NCBI RefSeq assembly: GCF_004101865.1
Contig: NZ_CP026118.1
Location: 682,001-746,000 of the forward strand
Length of the DNA stretch: 64,000 nt
From: Halobacillus litoralis
GTDB taxonomy: Bacteria; Bacillota; Bacilli; Bacillales; Halobacillaceae
Reading direction: 5' to 3'
A program made the position numbers and the translations under genes. Of the stretch, positions 60,658 through 64,000 are shown piece after piece (the first letter of the stretch is position 1; each line of letters begins with the position of its first letter). The notes under the pieces are model-generated. The model had not been told where the DNA came from, made no database searches, and saw only the letters and a program-made list of their open reading frames with translations.

Positions 60658-62259
60658 TCAAATCTTTATATCGCGTTTATTGAAGCCTATAAAACCTGCT
60701 ATTGTCAGTAAGACCGCAAACAAGCTCAATCCAGCGAGTGCCATGAATGAATAATCTTCAATCGGTATTTGCGGCACGTGGCCAAAAGGTGAGAGATTGC
60801 CGACCCAATCGGAAAACTGAAATAATCCTCCTAAATACAATACCAAAAAGGAATAAAGAACATAGAGCCAAATAAAGCCCGTCAAATTCGGCAAACAACC
60901 AATCAGCAATACGGCTATACTGATCATGACGAGCATGGCGGGATAATAAGACAAGGCCGCCCCAAAAATCATTTGAAACGATAATCCGCCATCAACTACT
61001 GCCGTCCCCGCTGACCATAACCCAAGCGCTGCAAGCATGAGCATGACGAATCCATTGCCAATCGAAATCAGCAGGTAGCTGCCTAACAGCTTATTCCGGG
61101 AAACATTTCTACTTAACAAATGAACGATTTGTTCCTTTTTCTCCTCAGCGCGCAGTTTATTCACTGCCATGACAGGAGGGACAGTGGCAAGCAGTGAAAT
61201 GACAATCATCAGCATCGGAATGAACTGTTCAACCAATGTCACCCCTTCCGCCGGCTTAAGCAGCTGTTTCATTGTTTCATTACTGGAGAAAAACGACTCA
61301 AGATCTCCTAACACAGCGCCATAAGAAGCTCCTAATACAAGCATCCCCACAGCCCATGAGATGACTCCGGTCCGTTGTAACCTTAAAGCAAGACCGATGG
61401 GACTCTGCAAAAAGCGGGAAGCATATCTTTTACCAGGTTTGGATGGCAAAAAGCCGCGATCCAAGTCCCTGATTACATTCAGGTAATTCGCCACACCATA
61501 CAGGACCACCGAAACAAACACCATTAAAAGGACCGGCCACCAATTATTCGTATCGTAAACTTGTGCTTTAGTCACCCAGGCAAGCGGTGAAATCCACGAT
61601 AAAGCCTCATTGCTGACATCGGTGACTGCACGGAAAAGATAAGCGATAAGCAGGAAGGCAATCGAATAACCGACCGTACCGCGTGAACTGTCTGAAAGCT
61701 GACCAAATACAGCTGTTACTCCCGCAAAAAACAAGCCCGTGGCGCCTAGGGCTGCCCCATACAATAAGGAACCTTCCAAATCCATACTCTCTATCCCGAG
61801 CGCGTAAAGTCCGAAGCCATTGAGCAATGCTAACCCCGCGCAAGCCCCTGATATGACAATCAGAACAGAATTCAAATAGGAAAGCCTTCCTGTTGGTAAG
61901 GAACGAATCATTTCCAAGCGTCCATCTTCTTCAGCGGCACGTGTGTGGCGAGTCACCAGGAGAATACTCATCAACCCGACCACCGCAGCTGTGATGAGCA
62001 GCATCTGATGTGCGGTCATGACACCAAGCGTATAGTTTGCAAGATCAGCTGGCCCAGTCATGGCGGTCATAGCTGGATTTGCCATCGTTTGGGCCATTGC
62101 CTCCCTTTCCTGTTGGGAACCATAAAGATCTACAAAAGACATTGGTACAATGAGCGTAAAAAAAGTAAGGGCAATGATCCAAATCGGAATCCGGATGCGA
62201 TCAAGACGAAGAATGAATTTTGAAAGGTACGCCGTTTTAGCCATTAATTTCCCTGCCAT
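60658..62259 (-). CDS. ABC-2 type permease of a TetR-controlled exporter
   Basis: This 533-residue membrane protein has about 12 helices in two similar halves and belongs to the polyketide-antibiotic-exporter type of ABC-2 permease. Examples are RIPIWIIALTFFTLIVPMSF, AEEDGRLEMIRSLPTGRLSY and, in the second half, AEEKKEQIVHLLSRNVSRNK, the repeated cytoplasmic coupling segment. The ATG overlaps the ATPase stop (TGATG), so translation is coupled. It should export a toxic or signalling compound. Confidence 0.9.
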   Translation of the reverse strand: MAGKLMAKTAYLSKFILRLDRIRIPIWIIALTFFTLIVPMSFVDLYGSQQEREAMAQTMANPAMTAMTGPADLANYTLGVMTAHQMLLITAAVVGLMSILLVTRHTRAAEEDGRLEMIRSLPTGRLSYLNSVLIVISGACAGLALLNGFGLYALGIESMDLEGSLLYGAALGATGLFFAGVTAVFGQLSDSSRGTVGYSIAFLLIAYLFRAVTDVSNEALSWISPLAWVTKAQVYDTNNWWPVLLMVFVSVVLYGVANYLNVIRDLDRGFLPSKPGKRYASRFLQSPIGLALRLQRTGVISWAVGMLVLGASYGAVLGDLESFFSSNETMKQLLKPAEGVTLVEQFIPMLMIVISLLATVPPVMAVNKLRAEEKKEQIVHLLSRNVSRNKLLGSYLLISIGNGFVMLMLAALGLWSAGTAVVDGGLSFQMIFGAALSYYPAMLVMISIAVLLIGCLPNLTGFIWLYVLYSFLVLYLGGLFQFSDWVGNLSPFGHVPQIPIEDYSFMALAGLSLFAVLLTIAGFIGFNKRDIKI

Positions 62260-63164
62260 CAGTGTACTTCTCCCCCTTCTGTCTCCTTCCCTTCATAATG
62301 ACGCATGAATAAATCCTCTAAGGTTGGCGGAGCACTCTCAATTTTGATGATACCGAATTGACTGATATGTTTGATAACCGGATCGATTTGCGCGGTCTCC
62401 ACTTGAAATGAAACCCCATGTTCCCCTTCTTCGATCTCATGCATGCCTTCCAACTCATTCAACCCTGTAATCGGCTGTTTAGTGTCGACGAGCATTTGCG
62501 TCCTTGTCAGGTGGCGCAGTTCGCTTAATGAACCCGATTCGATTATTTTCCCCTGCCGTATAATACTCACCCTGTCGCAAAGTTTTTCTACCTCGGATAA
62601 AATGTGACTGGAAAGCAAGACACTTTTTCCTTGGCTCTTCAATTCCATCACACATTCCTGAAACACTTTTTCCATAAGAGGATCGAGTCCTGAAGTCGGT
62701 TCGTCCAGGATATAAAGGTCTGCCTCAGATGAAAAGGCAGCAACCAAAGCAACCTTCTGCCTGTTTCCTTTGGAATAGGTTCGACACTTTTTAGAAGGGT
62801 CTAAATCAAATTTCTTTATTAATTCCTCACGTTTTGCGTTATTTACTGTCCCATTCAATTTCACAAATAAATCAATGACCTCTCCCCCAGTCAAGTTCGG
62901 CCATAGATTCACATCACCAGGGACATAGGCAATACTTTTGTGAATGGCCACAGCATCACGCCAGGCATCCTTGTCAAAAATCTTCACGTCTCCATCTGTC
63001 GCTTTCAATATGCCTAATAATATGCGAATCGCAGTCGATTTACCTGCACCATTCGGACCGATAAACCCTACAATTTCTCCTTTATCGACCTCAAGATTAA
63101 TTCTATCCAATGCTGTAAACTTGCCGAACTTCTTTGTTAAATCCGTCACTTTTAATAAGCTCAT
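62259..63164 (-). CDS. ABC transporter ATPase subunit
   Basis: This 301-residue ATPase powers the adjacent ABC-2 permease. Walker A is IGPNGAGKSTAIR, the signature is TYSKGNRQKVAL (a variant of LSGGQ) and Walker B is LYILDEPTSGLDPLM. The His switch is in LLSSHILSEVEKL. The ATG at 63164 is preferred because GGAGG lies seven bases upstream; the ATG two codons earlier overlaps the tetR stop but is too close to the site. It is the middle gene of the TetR operon. Confidence 0.94.
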   Translation of the reverse strand: MSLLKVTDLTKKFGKFTALDRINLEVDKGEIVGFIGPNGAGKSTAIRILLGILKATDGDVKIFDKDAWRDAVAIHKSIAYVPGDVNLWPNLTGGEVIDLFVKLNGTVNNAKREELIKKFDLDPSKKCRTYSKGNRQKVALVAAFSSEADLYILDEPTSGLDPLMEKVFQECVMELKSQGKSVLLSSHILSEVEKLCDRVSIIRQGKIIESGSLSELRHLTRTQMLVDTKQPITGLNELEGMHEIEEGEHGVSFQVETAQIDPVIKHISQFGIIKIESAPPTLEDLFMRHYEGKETEGGEVH

Positions 63165-63166
63165 GT

Positions 63167-63769
63167 TCATTCCTCCCCCTGTTTATAGAAACTATGCTTG
63201 AGAATTTCTGCATAGCTGTTCCATTCGTCAAGTATGTGGACGCCGACATTTTCAAAAGAATCCAATTTTTCAAGTTGCGTTTCTGCAAATCCGACCATAG
63301 ACCAGTTAAGGATATGGATCGCCTTCTCAGGGTCAATATCATCTCGGAATTTTGACCAATCGATATTCTGATAGATTCTTTTCAAGCCATCCTCCAATAT
63401 ATTGCCCTTCATTTGATCGATATCGGATTTTACTTCTGCCGCAGTTTCATCCCCCAGTGATTTCAGAAAATCAAATACCAGAGGATATCTTTTTTGAATC
63501 TTTAATTTAATCAACCCAATCTGACCAATCCTTTTAAAAAGGTCCTGTTCATTAAAGTCTATGTCATCATAAATTTGCTCAACGATCTTAACTGAACTTT
63601 CAATTAAAAAAAGATACAAATCCTTTTTATTCATAAAATAATTGAATAAGGAACCCTTTGATATTTCAGCCTCTTTGACTATTTCATTTGTTGAGGCTTT
63701 ATCAAAACCGCTTTTCACAAATTCTTTCATTGCGGCATTGATTATTCGCTCTTGTTTATCGATTTTCAA
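63167..63769 (-). CDS. TetR/AcrR-family transcriptional regulator
   Basis: This 200-residue repressor has the TetR helix-turn-helix: ERIINAAMKEFVKSGFDKAS, then TNEIVKEAEISKGSLFNYF. The C-terminal ligand domain is helical (VKIVEQIYDDIDFNEQDLFK). The start appears to be a TTG at 63769 with no strong ribosome binding site. It is the first gene of the operon with the ABC exporter, and two palindromic sites lie just upstream, so it probably represses itself and the pump until a ligand binds. Confidence 0.92.
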   Translation of the reverse strand: MKIDKQERIINAAMKEFVKSGFDKASTNEIVKEAEISKGSLFNYFMNKKDLYLFLIESSVKIVEQIYDDIDFNEQDLFKRIGQIGLIKLKIQKRYPLVFDFLKSLGDETAAEVKSDIDQMKGNILEDGLKRIYQNIDWSKFRDDIDPEKAIHILNWSMVGFAETQLEKLDSFENVGVHILDEWNSYAEILKHSFYKQGEE

Positions 63770-63815
63770 ATTATAAAATTTAGCATTAATTGTAAGACAC
63801 CCCTCTTACGTGAAA

Positions 63816-63864
63816 TGACCACTTCGGTCAATTTTATAATAACAAAGAATGACCAAAGTGGTCA
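63816..63864. promoter_or_regulatory. Twin TetR operators over the exporter promoter
   Basis: Two 15-base sites, TGACCACTTCGGTCA (63816-63830) and TGACCAAAGTGGTCA (63850-63864), are near-exact inverted copies. Each is itself a TGACC/GGTCA dyad. A TATAA-rich segment lies between them, so a bound regulator would block the promoter. Confidence 0.75.
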
Positions 63865-63904
63865 ATGTTTATTTGAACCCTATCATAACTGGTCTCACCA
63901 TTAG

Positions 63905-63988
63905 TTAAACTTCGACAATTGATTGCATCCGAAATTTATCGGCATTTTCCGAAGATTTCCTTTCACGTCTATTTGCACTGCTATTCAT
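63905..63988 (-). CDS. Possible tiny basic ORF at the window edge
   Basis: A frame of 27 codons, MNSSANRRERKSSENADK to SIVEV, follows AAGGA at a spacing of about six bases. It is rich in Arg, Lys and Ser. The support is weak because its upstream context is cut by the window edge. Confidence 0.2.
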   Translation of the reverse strand: MNSSANRRERKSSENADKFRMQSIVEV

Positions 63989-64000
63989 AAACTTTCCTTA

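Overview
The window comes from a low-to-moderate GC Gram-positive of the Bacillaceae. Strong AGGAGG-type ribosome binding sites, a Bacillus-type TPP riboswitch, a candidate sigma-B promoter, Fur boxes of TGATAA type, a qoxABCD quinol oxidase and yfkAB, yflT and yjzC relatives all point there. The acidic proteins and the dispersed palindromic repeats suggest a halophilic genus such as Halobacillus, but that is inference. No tRNA, rRNA, CRISPR array or prophage was seen.

Layout. 1-7.6 kb (minus): a truncated ForC-type formate dehydrogenase coupled to fdhD, a chemoreceptor, an ArsR-type regulator beside the wreck of an MFS transporter gene, and a DUF1028 protein. 7.7-16 kb: a stress protein with a candidate sigma-B promoter, a phospholipase-D-like protein, a TPP-riboswitch/thiT unit, an SDR/esterase pair, yfkAB, a YgjP-like protein lacking its zinc site, and zupT. 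16-25 kb: a SIMPL protein, a flavin amine oxidase, a zinc-ribbon/HtrA-like protease operon, a 3D-domain protein and a thiosulfate-type YeeE/YedE transporter. 25-31 kb: a type I toxin-antitoxin locus not visible in ordinary ORF calls, yjbQ-dapF and a Fur-boxed siderophore uptake pair. 31-44 kb: a CDF transporter, a PadR-controlled membrane operon, pepF, qoxABCD plus a fifth small subunit-IV-like gene, and an epimerase. 44.8-47.4 kb is a mobile/repeat island: an intact IS3-family element inside a palindromic repeat, and a decayed transposase. 47.4-53.5 kb is a Fur-boxed NRPS-independent siderophore cluster with two IucA/IucC synthetases, an SbnH-like decarboxylase and a divergent FhuF-type reductase. 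53.7-64 kb: azoR with an operator, small proteins, a kinase-like protein, an OppA-like lipoprotein, a GNAT enzyme and a TetR-ABC exporter operon with twin operators.

How parts fit together. Two separate Fur-boxed units, citrate-type siderophore synthesis and FecCD-type uptake, probably belong to one iron regulon; neither includes an ATPase and the synthesis operon carries no exporter. Three families of palindromic repeats (three, four and five copies) sit almost only at gene 3' ends and probably work as terminators. The least expected items are the holin-like toxin with its convergent antisense RNA at 25.2-25.5 kb, a possible decayed second toxin at 23.3-23.45 kb, and several tiny genes with good ribosome binding sites.
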